Shown here: positions 29,006 to 37,374 of the stretch, one piece after another | Numbering within the stretch: the first letter of the stretch is position 1 | Layout of the letters: the number at the start of each line of letters is the position of its first letter | Assembly (NCBI RefSeq): GCF_014385435.1 | Contig: NZ_JACSUD010000006.1 | Span: 62,001 to 126,000 of the forward strand | Reading direction: 5' to 3' | DNA length: 64,000 nt | Origin: Alloprevotella sp. Lung230 | GTDB taxonomy: Bacteria > Bacteroidota > Bacteroidia > Bacteroidales > Bacteroidaceae | The notes under the pieces: generated by a model | Told to the model about the DNA's origin: nothing | The model's input: only the letters and a program-made list of their open reading frames with translations | Database searches by the model: none | Program-made: the position numbers and the translations under genes

Positions 29006-29420
29006 ATTTCCTCGCGCGCGCGTCCCTACAATAGTTCTTGTTTTTATCCTTCACGCCTTCACCACCAAAACAACCTTTTGACTATAAAGCACTTACAGGT
29101 GAAGGCAAAGAAACATTCTCCCTTCACCTGCCTTCACCAACACCTCACTTCGGTGAAGGCAGTGAAGGCAAAAAGACACGACCTATTGTGTAGTATATAC
29201 GCGCGCGAGAACAAACAAAAGGAGGCAACACGCGCCCACATGCCCCACTCCACCCGACTCAGGAAGCCCGCCTTTTCTACCTCCCAGCTAAATCCAACTA
29301 CCTCAGAGGTAGAAAAAACTATCTCTGAGGTAGCTGTTCCTCCTTCCCCGAAATGTTAAATCCAAGTTAAAGTAGGGTTGGAGTGGCTGATTTTGAGGCC
29401 GAGATGTCTATATCTAAATA
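29006..29420 (+). repeat. Composite intergenic repeat, copy C (reference copy)
   Basis: Left arm 29011-29063 and right arm 29152-29209 are imperfect inverted copies of each other. Each has, from outside in, CTCGCGCGCG, CTACA-AATAG, a T-run, and two CCTTCAC words. A second inverted pair of GGTGAAGG/CCTTCACC lies inside. Three 13-bp near-palindromes then start at 29278, 29299 and 29320 (21-bp period; the first is degenerate). Paired GTTAAA boxes 11 bp apart (about 29354-29370) and the tail GAGATGTCTATAT follow. The MITE-like element at 29418 begins where the tail ends. Confidence 0.88.
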
Positions 29421-29516
29421 ACCAGGTGTCCAAAATCAATCGTAGTTATCTTAGTCGTAGGATGCTCTCTACTATGGTACTATCTTTGTATCAATTTATT
29501 CTGAGCACCTACTTAT
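29418..29516. mobile_element. MITE-like element, short copy
   Basis: A 99-bp element with imperfect terminal inverted repeats: ATAACCAGGTGTCCAAAAT at the left, and the reverse complement of the right end reading ATAAGTAGGTGCTCAGAAT. The internal words CGTAGGATG and TATCAAT are shared with the larger element at 35781-35991. It has no coding capacity. Confidence 0.65.
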
Positions 29517-29648
29517 TCCTTGGAAACTTACGAAGAAAAGCCGAATAACAGAAGGCCGTGTGTGGAGAAATGCCGCTGTACGGTGCACATTTCGTCAGTG
29601 ATTGACCTTGGCTTCTCCCTTTCGAAAAACGAACCGACCTAAAAACGC
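29517..29648. other. Intergenic stretch before the tRNA terminator
   Basis: I see no gene, repeat or strong structure in these 130 bp. Confidence 0.5.
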
Positions 29649-29680
29649 AAAAAGCACCTGCGAGGGGTTCGCAAGTGCTT
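29649..29680 (-). terminator. Terminator of tRNA-Met
   Basis: Minus strand AAGCACTTGCG / CGCAGGTGCTT stem followed by TTTGCGTTTTT, 14 bases after the tRNA. Confidence 0.72.
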
Positions 29681-29693
29681 CATTGGGAGAATG

Positions 29694-29767
29694 TGGACCA
29701 GCTAGGGCTTGAACCTAGGACCTCCAGATTATGAGTCTGTTGCTCTAACCAACTGAGCTACAAGTCC
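29694..29767 (-). tRNA. tRNA-Met (CAU), elongator type
   Basis: A 74-nt cloverleaf on the minus strand. The D-arm is AGCTCAGTTGGTTAGAGC, the anticodon loop CTCATAA gives CAU, and the T-arm is CTAGG-TTCAAGC-CCTAG. The D-arm and the bases around the anticodon match elongator tRNA-Met rather than the initiator. Two stem positions are unpaired: T6-T67 in the acceptor and A27-G43 at the top of the anticodon stem. The CCA end is not encoded (A73 is followed by C only). Confidence 0.88.
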
Positions 29768-29867
29768 GTAGAAAGACGCTATTCTTTCTTTCTGCAAAGG
29801 TAATGAAAAAGAAAAAGGCGACCAAATTTTGGCACGCCTTTTTCATAAACGTACAGAAGGAGGAACA

Positions 29868-30767
29868 CTAAAATTTCCAAGCCGATGGAGTAGCGATGCG
29901 CTCAACGGCAACTTCGACCGCATCGGGGAGGTTGTGGAAGAAGTCGATGCCGGTGAGCGTTTGCAGTTCGGCCACCGAAACGACGTGTTGCAGCATTCGT
30001 TGCTTAGAACCTTTGTGCCCATAGTCCTTGTGTTCGAGCCGAAAACCGATGGCGGAATACGTGCCATTCTTGACTTTGAGCAAAGCCATGAAGTAGTATT
30101 TGGGCACGGGCAGGCGCTGGGAAGTGATGCGGCGAAGCACGTTGGGCTCATAGATGGTGCCTCCCTTCACCACATAGAGGGTGTCGGCAAAGTCGGGGTC
30201 GCGCCCGAGGGTCTGCACATGGTTTTCCAGCGCGCTCCAATAATCCTGGTTGAACTGCGGGTCCTGCGGACTCATGTTGGAGATGTAGAACGTTTGGTCG
30301 TTGGCTTCGCGCGAATAGAGGCGGTCGGCCGAGGCGCAAAGGTGGCCATGGTCGTAGCCTTTGAAGCTCAAGTCGTCGGCGAGGGCGTACTGCACAGGGA
30401 GTTTAGGGTCGCGAGGATACTGAGGGCGGATGGTGTGTGCCTTGCGCGTCACGTTGCGGGGACGCGTGTCGCCATCGAAACGGAAGGCCACCCATCGCGT
30501 GTGGTAGAGCGAGGTGTCGTAGGCATAGGCATAGTTGAGCACAGAGTCACCGCCGGTCCGGACAGGCGCCGTGCGGTGGACCACAAAGATTTCGTGGGCA
30601 TCCTTTTTGAGCGCCGGCATTTCCAAGCGGGCAAGGTCGTTTTTGGGCAAAACAACGTGACTCGGTTTGTCGTCACCGCCAAACTGTATGTTGGGATTGT
30701 GGCCGTCGCAAGCTGTCAAAAGGAGAGACGCCAGTATGAAAAGGGGGATGGCAAGAGATTTCAGCAT
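29868..30767 (-). CDS. DNA/RNA non-specific endonuclease lipoprotein (NUC1 family)
   Basis: A 299-residue lipoprotein (lipobox LTAC) with a NUC1/EndA-type beta-beta-alpha metal nuclease fold. The catalytic segment is FKGYDHGHLCASADR, followed by NMSPQDPQFNQDYWSALE with the metal-binding Asn. The usual DRGH motif reads DHGH here; the general-base histidine (second H) is kept. It would degrade DNA and RNA at the cell surface or in the periplasm. It is the last gene of an operon with a TonB receptor, DUF5689 and adhesin-like lipoproteins. Start set at the signal peptide. Confidence 0.9.
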   Translation of the reverse strand: MLKSLAIPLFILASLLLTACDGHNPNIQFGGDDKPSHVVLPKNDLARLEMPALKKDAHEIFVVHRTAPVRTGGDSVLNYAYAYDTSLYHTRWVAFRFDGDTRPRNVTRKAHTIRPQYPRDPKLPVQYALADDLSFKGYDHGHLCASADRLYSREANDQTFYISNMSPQDPQFNQDYWSALENHVQTLGRDPDFADTLYVVKGGTIYEPNVLRRITSQRLPVPKYYFMALLKVKNGTYSAIGFRLEHKDYGHKGSKQRMLQHVVSVAELQTLTGIDFFHNLPDAVEVAVERIATPSAWKF

Positions 30768-30856
30768 AAAGAGAAAGCAACTCACGCACCTCGTCTCCAC
30801 AACAATAGCGGAGAGTGGGTGCGTGAGGAGTAAAACAATCGCGTCTTGAAAGAGAC

Positions 30857-31975
30857 TTATTTGACCACAAAGTTCTTCACTTCCCAAGTAGAGGCCACGC
30901 TGGTGGTGCTGGTGTAGCAGAAGCCAAACTGCACCGTCTTTCCGGCGAAACTACTCAAATCGACCTTTCCGGACGAGATGAAATTCCAGTCGGCTCCTGT
31001 GGGATAGGTCGGAATGGTGAGTTGCTGCCAAGTACCGGTAGTGCCCTCGCGCACCCAGAGGGTGTTTTCGGTTTTGGCATCAGCGGCATACTTTTGTGCG
31101 TGGTCAAAAGTGAGCACGTTGCCCGTGGTGAGGGTGATGGCGGGCGAGATAGCCCATGCCTTGGTGGCATAGCGCGTGCCGCCCACATAGGCGGAGGCTT
31201 TGAGACCGAACTTGGCATCTTGTGCCCAGACGCGGGTGATACCTGTGGGGAGTGTGCCTTGCTCCAGCGTCCAGCCGTCGGCATTGTCGGTGAGCGCCTT
31301 CGAGTAGATGGGCGTGCCAGGCGTAGGAGTGGGGGTCGGGGTCGGAGTTGGCGTAGGAGTGGGCGTTACGCTTTCGGGCGCACCCTTTTGGAAAATGAAG
31401 TTCTTCACCTCCCACGTCGAACCACTCACGTTGTCGGTGTTGTAGCGCAAGGCGATGCGCACCTTCTTGCCCAAGAACTGTGCAGGAACGGCCAAGTCGG
31501 CGTGTGAGAAGGTGGTCCAGTCGCGGCCTTCGGTCCAAGTTTGCGAAATCACCGTCCAGCCCTGGTCGGCTTTCTTCTCGTCAAAACTTTCCGTGATGAG
31601 GAGTTGTTGGTTTTCGTCGGCTTTGCTATAGCGCAAGATGTAGTCGAAAGCGATGTGGGCGGCCTCAACGCCTTTGAGGTCGACCTCCTTGCTCACCAAG
31701 TAGTAAGTGCCGGCCGTTGTCTTTTTGGTCGAGTTGTCATAGCCGGCAGCTTTGGCCGTTTTGAAGTCAATTTTCCATCCGCCCTGACCCGAGGTGGTGA
31801 AGTTGGTGAAGACCCCAAGTTCGGAGGAGAAGGACTCTTCGATGAAGGTCGAGGCACCGGGCTTGGGGGTGTCCGGGGTTTCAGTAGGAATTTGATAGGG
31901 CGAAGGCACGTCTTCGCAGGCCGTAAAGCCGAGAGCGAGGGTGCAAGCCGCCAGAAGAGAGGCAAATTTGTTCAT
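30857..31975 (-). CDS. Lipoprotein with two choice-of-anchor/adhesin-type beta-sandwich domains
   Basis: A 372-residue lipoprotein (lipobox FTAC). Two related beta-sandwich domains (about residues 40-205 and 230-372) each end in the same strand, STWEVKNFI/V. They are joined by a Pro-Thr linker of about ten PT units (coded near 31318-31372), a surface spacer. The fold resembles cleaved-adhesin/choice-of-anchor J domains that bind ligands. In the nuclease operon it probably captures nucleic acid or holds the surface complex. The binding partner is inferred. Confidence 0.72.
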   Translation of the reverse strand: MNKFASLLAACTLALGFTACEDVPSPYQIPTETPDTPKPGASTFIEESFSSELGVFTNFTTSGQGGWKIDFKTAKAAGYDNSTKKTTAGTYYLVSKEVDLKGVEAAHIAFDYILRYSKADENQQLLITESFDEKKADQGWTVISQTWTEGRDWTTFSHADLAVPAQFLGKKVRIALRYNTDNVSGSTWEVKNFIFQKGAPESVTPTPTPTPTPTPTPTPGTPIYSKALTDNADGWTLEQGTLPTGITRVWAQDAKFGLKASAYVGGTRYATKAWAISPAITLTTGNVLTFDHAQKYAADAKTENTLWVREGTTGTWQQLTIPTYPTGADWNFISSGKVDLSSFAGKTVQFGFCYTSTTSVASTWEVKNFVVK

Positions 31976-32020
31976 ATCATTATGGTTTGATGGGCGCAGT
32001 GGACGCCTGTGAAGTTGAGG

Positions 32021-32968
32021 TTACTTTGAAAGGTTCGGAATGATGTCGTGAGGGCTTCGCAGTTGGAGTTGCCATCCGCTGTAATAGCTCATCACGCCGG
32101 TGTAGTGGCGCACATCGGCCGGGAGGGGCAGAAAGGAGAGGTCGTTTTGAGTGGAAGTGCGCAACGTAATGGTCGTGCCGGCAGGGGTGACGAGGTTGCG
32201 GTTGACGGCATAGCCCGCATCATAAAGCGCTTCGGGGGCAAAGATTTTGGGAAGGGGTTCTTTTTTGCCGGAGAGCGCCCCAACCTCAGCCTTGTTGCGA
32301 GCCGTGCCCTGCATCTCACGAAATGAGCCTATCACGCTGGCCAGGATGGGCGAGTTGAGATAGTTTTGGTGGTTCTTGTCGACCAGCCACGTGGCGCCCT
32401 GGGTGGTGGTCAGGTCGAGGGGTGTGAGTTCGGGGAGCGTGGTGTTGGGCTTGCCGACCAGTTGCACATTGTGCGCCACGCGTTCCATCAGCATCGGGCC
32501 GAGACGGAGATTGCCGGAAGAGGTATAGTAGGGTTCGCCCACCTTGGGCGTGCGGCTATAATTGCCGATGTAGAGGCCGCGGAGGTTGATGCGCACACGC
32601 TGGCCGAGGGCAAAGTAGGGATAGAGGATGGTGTGCTTGATGCCCACCTGGATGCACTGGTCGTCGGCAGCACCGGCCGTAGAGCCGATGTGTCGCAAGA
32701 TCAGTGTTTGGTAGAGGTTGCCCGAAACGTCGTTGGCTACCACAACGCCTTCAAAAATCAAGTCTTCTTTGACTTGCTCAAAGGTATTGTTGCCCGTGAT
32801 GGCGTTCTTGAACTTGTTTTTCACATCAAGAATCGTTGTGTTGGGCGCTGCAAGATGGGTCGCAGTGATGGTGAGGCGGCCGGTGTCGGGCTCGTCGTGG
32901 CTGTCCATGCAGGCGGTCAAGGAGAAGGCCATCACACCGCCCATGAGGAGAGAATATAGTTTGTTCAT
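32021..32968 (-). CDS. DUF5689-type OB-fold lipoprotein
   Basis: A 315-residue lipoprotein (lipobox LTAC). The first half has an OB-fold-like pattern (EDLIFEGVVVANDVSGNLYQTLIL, GQRVRINLRGLYIGNY), typical of DUF5689 proteins that accompany extracellular nucleases in Bacteroidota. The rest is a beta-rich domain. It lies 13 bp downstream of the receptor gene and upstream of the adhesin-like lipoprotein. The likely role is a SusD-like surface partner for nucleic acid or phosphate-containing ligands, by inference. Confidence 0.75.
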   Translation of the reverse strand: MNKLYSLLMGGVMAFSLTACMDSHDEPDTGRLTITATHLAAPNTTILDVKNKFKNAITGNNTFEQVKEDLIFEGVVVANDVSGNLYQTLILRHIGSTAGAADDQCIQVGIKHTILYPYFALGQRVRINLRGLYIGNYSRTPKVGEPYYTSSGNLRLGPMLMERVAHNVQLVGKPNTTLPELTPLDLTTTQGATWLVDKNHQNYLNSPILASVIGSFREMQGTARNKAEVGALSGKKEPLPKIFAPEALYDAGYAVNRNLVTPAGTTITLRTSTQNDLSFLPLPADVRHYTGVMSYYSGWQLQLRSPHDIIPNLSK

Positions 32969-32980
32969 GAGTGGACGAGA

Positions 32981-35692
32981 TTAAAACTTGAAACCGAGGT
33001 TGAGGAAGAAGTTGAGGGCGTTGGCATAGTAGTACTTCGAGTTTTTCGAAAACTTGTAAGCCTTTCCTTCGCTGCGGGAGTAGGTGCCGCCGCTCTCTTT
33101 GTAGTAGAAGTCGGAGCGGTTTTGTTCGTACCCTCCCGTGCGCAGATTACGGTTGTTCGTCAGGTTCTGCACAGAGAAGTTGATGCTCAGACTCTTGCCT
33201 CTGCGCAAGCGGATGTAGCGGCCTATCGAAGCATCGATCATCACACCGCCCTTGAACTTCTCTTGCTGAGCTGCATAACTTTTGACTTCACGTCCGTCGG
33301 CTGCGAAGAGCACACCGCCATTGGTTTTCAGTTCGGACTCCTTGACATCGTAGACGGCCTGTCCCTGCGCGTTCACAGAGGTGGGCAGATAGAAGTGCCC
33401 ATCGGTGGCGTAGGTGCTGTTGAGGCGGCGATAGGGAGAGAAACCGACATAAACCCGGTCATAGTAGTTGGCCGAGGCTTCAAAGAACCACCCCTTGATG
33501 CTGTATTTCGCCCCGAAAGAGAGGGCGGTAAGAGGAGTAGAATCTTCTTTCATACCTTTGGCGATGACGCGCATCGGCATCGGGGCTTTCGTTACCGGGT
33601 TGGCCACGGTGTTGAGTTTCGCCAGTTCGGCGGCATTCATTCCCTCGTAGCTCACCTGTGCATAGGGGTTGTTGTCGTACTCGGCATTGCCTATCGAGGC
33701 GATGGCGTTGAGTGAGAAGTTGGTGGTCAACTGCCAGTCGATCGCAGCTTCGAGCCCATAGTGCACCTTGTCGATACCGCTCATCGTGAGGTAGGTGAAG
33801 GTAGACTGCTGGTCGTTGTAGAAGGCCGTTTGCTCCACCTGGTTGTAGAAGGCCAGATAGTAGCCGCTCACCTTACCCACCACAGGACCTATGCGGAAAG
33901 CATAGTTCAAGTCGGCGGAGAAGATGTCTTCGTTGGTAAGGTTGTCGACAAAATTATTTTGTGCCCGTGCGGCCACGAAGGCGTTGCGCGACAAGGGTGC
34001 CTGCGAGGAGAGGCCGAGGCTGAGCGCCAAGCGGTGGTTGCGAGTGGGGGTGAAAGCGACCGTGGCCTTTCCGCCGCCCCCCAAGAACTTCGCTGCCCCG
34101 CTCTTGCCATAGCTGTTGTTTTGGTAGCGGCCGTTTTCCATCAAGCCGTTGCGCTCCATAGTCGTGCCATCGACATGTCCGGCCAGCACCAACTGAGCGT
34201 AAGCACCGGTGTACTGGTAGTTGCTCCACATTTCGGCTTTGTTCACATCGATGTTGTAGTCGTAGCCGAAACGATCGCCCTTGTTGATTTTCCGGTTGGG
34301 ATGGCGCAAGTCGTTTTGTGCCTCCACGCTGTTGGGACCATAGTCCTTGATGGCAAACTTGTCGATGTCGATGTAGCGAGTGCCGCCCAGCAGGTCGGCC
34401 ATCGTCTTGTAGTGCATGCCATGCGTGTGGTTGGCATAAGCACCGATGGCGATTTTGTGATGCTGATTGAACGTCTGGTTCCAGGTGGTGGAGAACATCC
34501 ACACCGTTTGGTCGTTGTGGCGGCGTTCTTGGTAGTAGAGGGCATCGCCGCCATTGGCTTCATTTTGGCGGTTGATGAAGTACATCCGATCCCAGTTGAT
34601 TTGCCGATGGGCTTTGTCGGCCGTCCAATAGTCATAGAGGCTGTTCCACTGGTCGCGGAGGAAACCTTCTTTGCCCACGTAGTGGTCCGACCGAGAATCC
34701 CAGACGTCACCCACACCCGATGGTAGATTTTTGTAGTAGTCCGGACGAGGGTCATAGGCATTGCCGTTCCAGCCCAAAGCCGTACCGCTGTAGCGATTGT
34801 AGACAAAGCCCAGGTTGGTGGTCAGTTTTGACGTGTGCTTGTCGTTCTCCCAATCCCAAGTCAAGATGGTCGTGGGTGAAAAGCTCTCCACGACGCGCGA
34901 ATTGCGTTTCTTGCCGTTTTGATAGCCCCAGTTGGGATTGTAGTAGTGGGAATTGGCGAGCCAATAGACTTCCTCGGTCGATGCCCCTTGTTGAGCACGC
35001 TCGGTGGGAGCGCCGTAGGTTACGAGCGAAAGCGCATGGTTCATGCCGAAGCGCTTTTCGGCAGCGAGGAAATAAGCGGCAGAGTTGTAGAACGTGCCTT
35101 CAATCACGCCTTCTGTGGCGCCACGATAGCCCACACTTCCGGCAAATGCCCATCCGTTGGAGAGCAGCCCCGTGGCAAAGGTGTACATGCCGCGAAGATA
35201 GTAGTTGCGGTTGGTACCGGAGAGCGTGAGTTTGTTGCCCATGGCAAATTGCGAAGCGCGAGTGTTCAGGCTTTGGCCTCCGCCCATGCCCACGAGTCCG
35301 AAACGGTTGTAGTCGTAGGCGTCCACCCCTTCTTTGTTGCGCGTGGCATCGTTCAGTCCTCCCAAAGAAGAGTAGTTGAAGCGTCCCAGTTCCAAGTCGT
35401 TGAGGCGCAGTCCGTTCATGTAGGTTTGGTTGTACATGTTGTCCAACGCACGCACGCGGAAGCGCATCGGGCTAAAGCGAAATCCGACGCTGTTGAGGAA
35501 GGGATCGTTTTTCGCCTGCACCGATGCCACGGCTTGCGAAGCGTCGAGGTCCTCATCGAGTTGCGACTCCGAGAAGGTAAAGTCGGCGTTGTCGTCTTGA
35601 AGTTTTAAGGTGTCGGCCGTATGCACTTGCGCCAAAGCGGTGGCACCCGCCAAGCACCACAGGGTGGCCAACACAGATACTCCTTTTTTCAT
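32981..35692 (-). CDS. TonB-dependent outer-membrane receptor of the nuclease operon
   Basis: A 903-residue outer-membrane protein with signal peptide (ending ALAQ). An acidic N-terminal stretch of about 50 residues is followed by a plug (NMYNQTYMNGLRLNDLELGRFNYSSLGGLND) and a 22-strand-type barrel ending in LNFFLNLGFKF. The CarboxypepD-like domain common in SusC is absent. It heads a four-gene operon ending in a NUC1 nuclease and probably imports products of nucleic-acid digestion. The ATG at 35692 is chosen because it opens a signal peptide; the frame extends upstream into a MITE-like element. Confidence 0.87.
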   Translation of the reverse strand: MKKGVSVLATLWCLAGATALAQVHTADTLKLQDDNADFTFSESQLDEDLDASQAVASVQAKNDPFLNSVGFRFSPMRFRVRALDNMYNQTYMNGLRLNDLELGRFNYSSLGGLNDATRNKEGVDAYDYNRFGLVGMGGGQSLNTRASQFAMGNKLTLSGTNRNYYLRGMYTFATGLLSNGWAFAGSVGYRGATEGVIEGTFYNSAAYFLAAEKRFGMNHALSLVTYGAPTERAQQGASTEEVYWLANSHYYNPNWGYQNGKKRNSRVVESFSPTTILTWDWENDKHTSKLTTNLGFVYNRYSGTALGWNGNAYDPRPDYYKNLPSGVGDVWDSRSDHYVGKEGFLRDQWNSLYDYWTADKAHRQINWDRMYFINRQNEANGGDALYYQERRHNDQTVWMFSTTWNQTFNQHHKIAIGAYANHTHGMHYKTMADLLGGTRYIDIDKFAIKDYGPNSVEAQNDLRHPNRKINKGDRFGYDYNIDVNKAEMWSNYQYTGAYAQLVLAGHVDGTTMERNGLMENGRYQNNSYGKSGAAKFLGGGGKATVAFTPTRNHRLALSLGLSSQAPLSRNAFVAARAQNNFVDNLTNEDIFSADLNYAFRIGPVVGKVSGYYLAFYNQVEQTAFYNDQQSTFTYLTMSGIDKVHYGLEAAIDWQLTTNFSLNAIASIGNAEYDNNPYAQVSYEGMNAAELAKLNTVANPVTKAPMPMRVIAKGMKEDSTPLTALSFGAKYSIKGWFFEASANYYDRVYVGFSPYRRLNSTYATDGHFYLPTSVNAQGQAVYDVKESELKTNGGVLFAADGREVKSYAAQQEKFKGGVMIDASIGRYIRLRRGKSLSINFSVQNLTNNRNLRTGGYEQNRSDFYYKESGGTYSRSEGKAYKFSKNSKYYYANALNFFLNLGFKF

Positions 35693-35780
35693 AAATGTAT
35701 ATCGAGGAATGTTAGGATTGAAGCCTATGCCGAAGCGCACGTTTGCTCTGCAAGCGCGACTACCGAAGGACATAGACATC

Positions 35781-35991
35781 ATAAGTAGGTCTTCAAAATT
35801 AATCGTAGTCACTTAACCGTAGGATGTTCTCAACTTTGATACCCTCTTTGCCTCCCTTTGTCTCCCTTTTCCGCCATCTCGCCTTTGTTCATCAGTCGTG
35901 TAGCTCGCTACACTCCTTCCTTCTTCGCAAAGATAAGTTGACGAAAAATGGAAACAAATAGAGTATCAATTAATTTCGAACACCTACTTAT
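35781..35991. mobile_element. MITE-like element, long copy
   Basis: A 211-bp element with near-matching terminal inverted repeats: ATAAGTAGGTCTTCAAAATT at the left, against ATAAGTAGGTGTTCGAAATT read inward from the right. Outer parts match the 99-bp element at 29418-29516. About 110 bp of extra pyrimidine-rich sequence, with a TGTAGC-GCTACA palindrome, fills the middle. It lies directly upstream of the nuclease operon and carries its likely promoter. Confidence 0.7.
35928..35958 (-). promoter_or_regulatory. Promoter of the nuclease operon inside the MITE-like element
   Basis: Minus strand TTTG (35955-35958), 19-bp gap, TATCTTTG (35928-35935), an excellent match to the Bacteroidota consensus. 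The leader would be about 230 nt. Confidence 0.7.
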
Positions 35992-36148
35992 TTCTACAAC
36001 GTTTTTACGACCGCAAAAATAGGAAATAAAATAACATTCCGCCCCTCTTTCTCAGCTTTTTTCGCTTTTCCTCCTCATTTTTTTAATTATTCATTGGCAT
36101 TTTAGAAAGATAACCCCCTAAAAAGTCGGCTATTTCGATTTTCTTGAG

Positions 36149-36156
36149 TACTTTTG
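36149..36156 (+). promoter_or_regulatory. -7 box of the EEP nuclease gene
   Basis: TACTTTTG, 27 bases before the ATG at 36184. It overlaps an earlier ATG at 36154 and so excludes it. Confidence 0.55.
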
Positions 36157-36183
36157 CCCGAAATTTATCACCTCAATTATCTT

Positions 36184-37317
36184 ATGAAACGACACCTAAC
36201 CCTCACCCTCCTCCTCTTTCTGACTATCTTCGGAGGAGTGGGTGCTCAGAAAAAAGTGCTCTACGGCATCGCCTTCTACAACGTGGAAAATCTCTTCGAC
36301 ACCACCCACGACGCCGGACGAAACGACTACGAGTTCCTGCCCACTGGTTCCTATAAGTGGACAGAACAGAAGTATCAAGCCAAACTCCAAAACATCTCGC
36401 AGGTGCTCAGCGAGCTTTGCACAGAAGTGGGCAAAGCTAAAAATCCGGCCGGTGCAGCCGTCATCGGTCTTTCAGAGGTTGAAAACCGCCACGTCCTCGA
36501 TGACCTCCTTCGGCAACCCTCTCTCAGCGCTCGCGGCTACGAGATTGTGCACATCGACGGGCCCGACCGCCGCGGCGTGGACTGCGCCCTGCTCTACAAC
36601 CCGAAGGCGTTCAAATTGGAGCGTACGATGCTCGTCCCCTACATCTACCGCGACACCAACCAGCCCAATGTGGACCTTGGGTTCTACACCGATGCACAAG
36701 GACAGGTACAGCCCTACCCCTACGAACGCGGCAAACTCGTGGGCGACACCACCTACATCACCCGCGGTTTCCTCACCGTTTCGGGACGCTTGGGCGGCGA
36801 GAAGTTCCACTTCATCGTCAATCACTGGCCTTCGCGTGGCGCACAAAGTGCAACGCGTGAGCGTGCCGGCTATCAGGTGCGCCGTCTCAAAGAGTCGCTC
36901 CAACGCCAAGACCCCGATGCCAAAATCATCATGATGGGCGACCTCAACGACGACCCCGGTGACGCCTCCGTCACCGCCCCCGAGGCGCTCGCCGCCAAAA
37001 CGGAAGCCAAAGACTGCGCGCCCACCGACTTCTTCGACCCTTGGTATGACATGCTCTACAACAAGGGCACCGGCACGCTCTACTACAATGGCAAGTGGAA
37101 CCTCTTCGACCAAATCATCTTCACGGGCAACCTTTTCCACACGCCCAAAGACCGCCTGCACTACTACACCCACGCTGTCTTCACACGCGACTATCTCTTC
37201 CAAACCGAAGGACGCTACAAGGGCGCTCCCAAGCGCACCACAGCCGGCGGAACTTGGCTCAACGGCTACTCCGACCACCTGCCCACGCAACTCTTCCTCA
37301 TCAAAGAGGCCAAGTAA
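36184..37317 (+). CDS. Exported endonuclease/exonuclease/phosphatase (EEP) family nuclease
   Basis: A 377-residue protein with SPI signal peptide (ending VGAQ). EEP/DNase I motifs appear in order: FYNVENLFD, GLSEVENR (metal Glu), VNHWPSRG (catalytic His), MMGDLNDDPGD (Asp-Asn pair), FDQIIF and YSDHLP (final Asp-His). It is secreted or periplasmic and cuts DNA, RNA or phosphodiesters. It is divergent from the NUC1-containing operon, so the two probably serve the same nutrient-scavenging function. hisS follows by 57 bp. Confidence 0.9.
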   Translation: MKRHLTLTLLLFLTIFGGVGAQKKVLYGIAFYNVENLFDTTHDAGRNDYEFLPTGSYKWTEQKYQAKLQNISQVLSELCTEVGKAKNPAGAAVIGLSEVENRHVLDDLLRQPSLSARGYEIVHIDGPDRRGVDCALLYNPKAFKLERTMLVPYIYRDTNQPNVDLGFYTDAQGQVQPYPYERGKLVGDTTYITRGFLTVSGRLGGEKFHFIVNHWPSRGAQSATRERAGYQVRRLKESLQRQDPDAKIIMMGDLNDDPGDASVTAPEALAAKTEAKDCAPTDFFDPWYDMLYNKGTGTLYYNGKWNLFDQIIFTGNLFHTPKDRLHYYTHAVFTRDYLFQTEGRYKGAPKRTTAGGTWLNGYSDHLPTQLFLIKEAK

Positions 37318-37374
37318 TTTCGGGTCAGTTGCCCTGCCCTACTCTCTCTAACTCCTACTCTCTCTTTCAAACCC

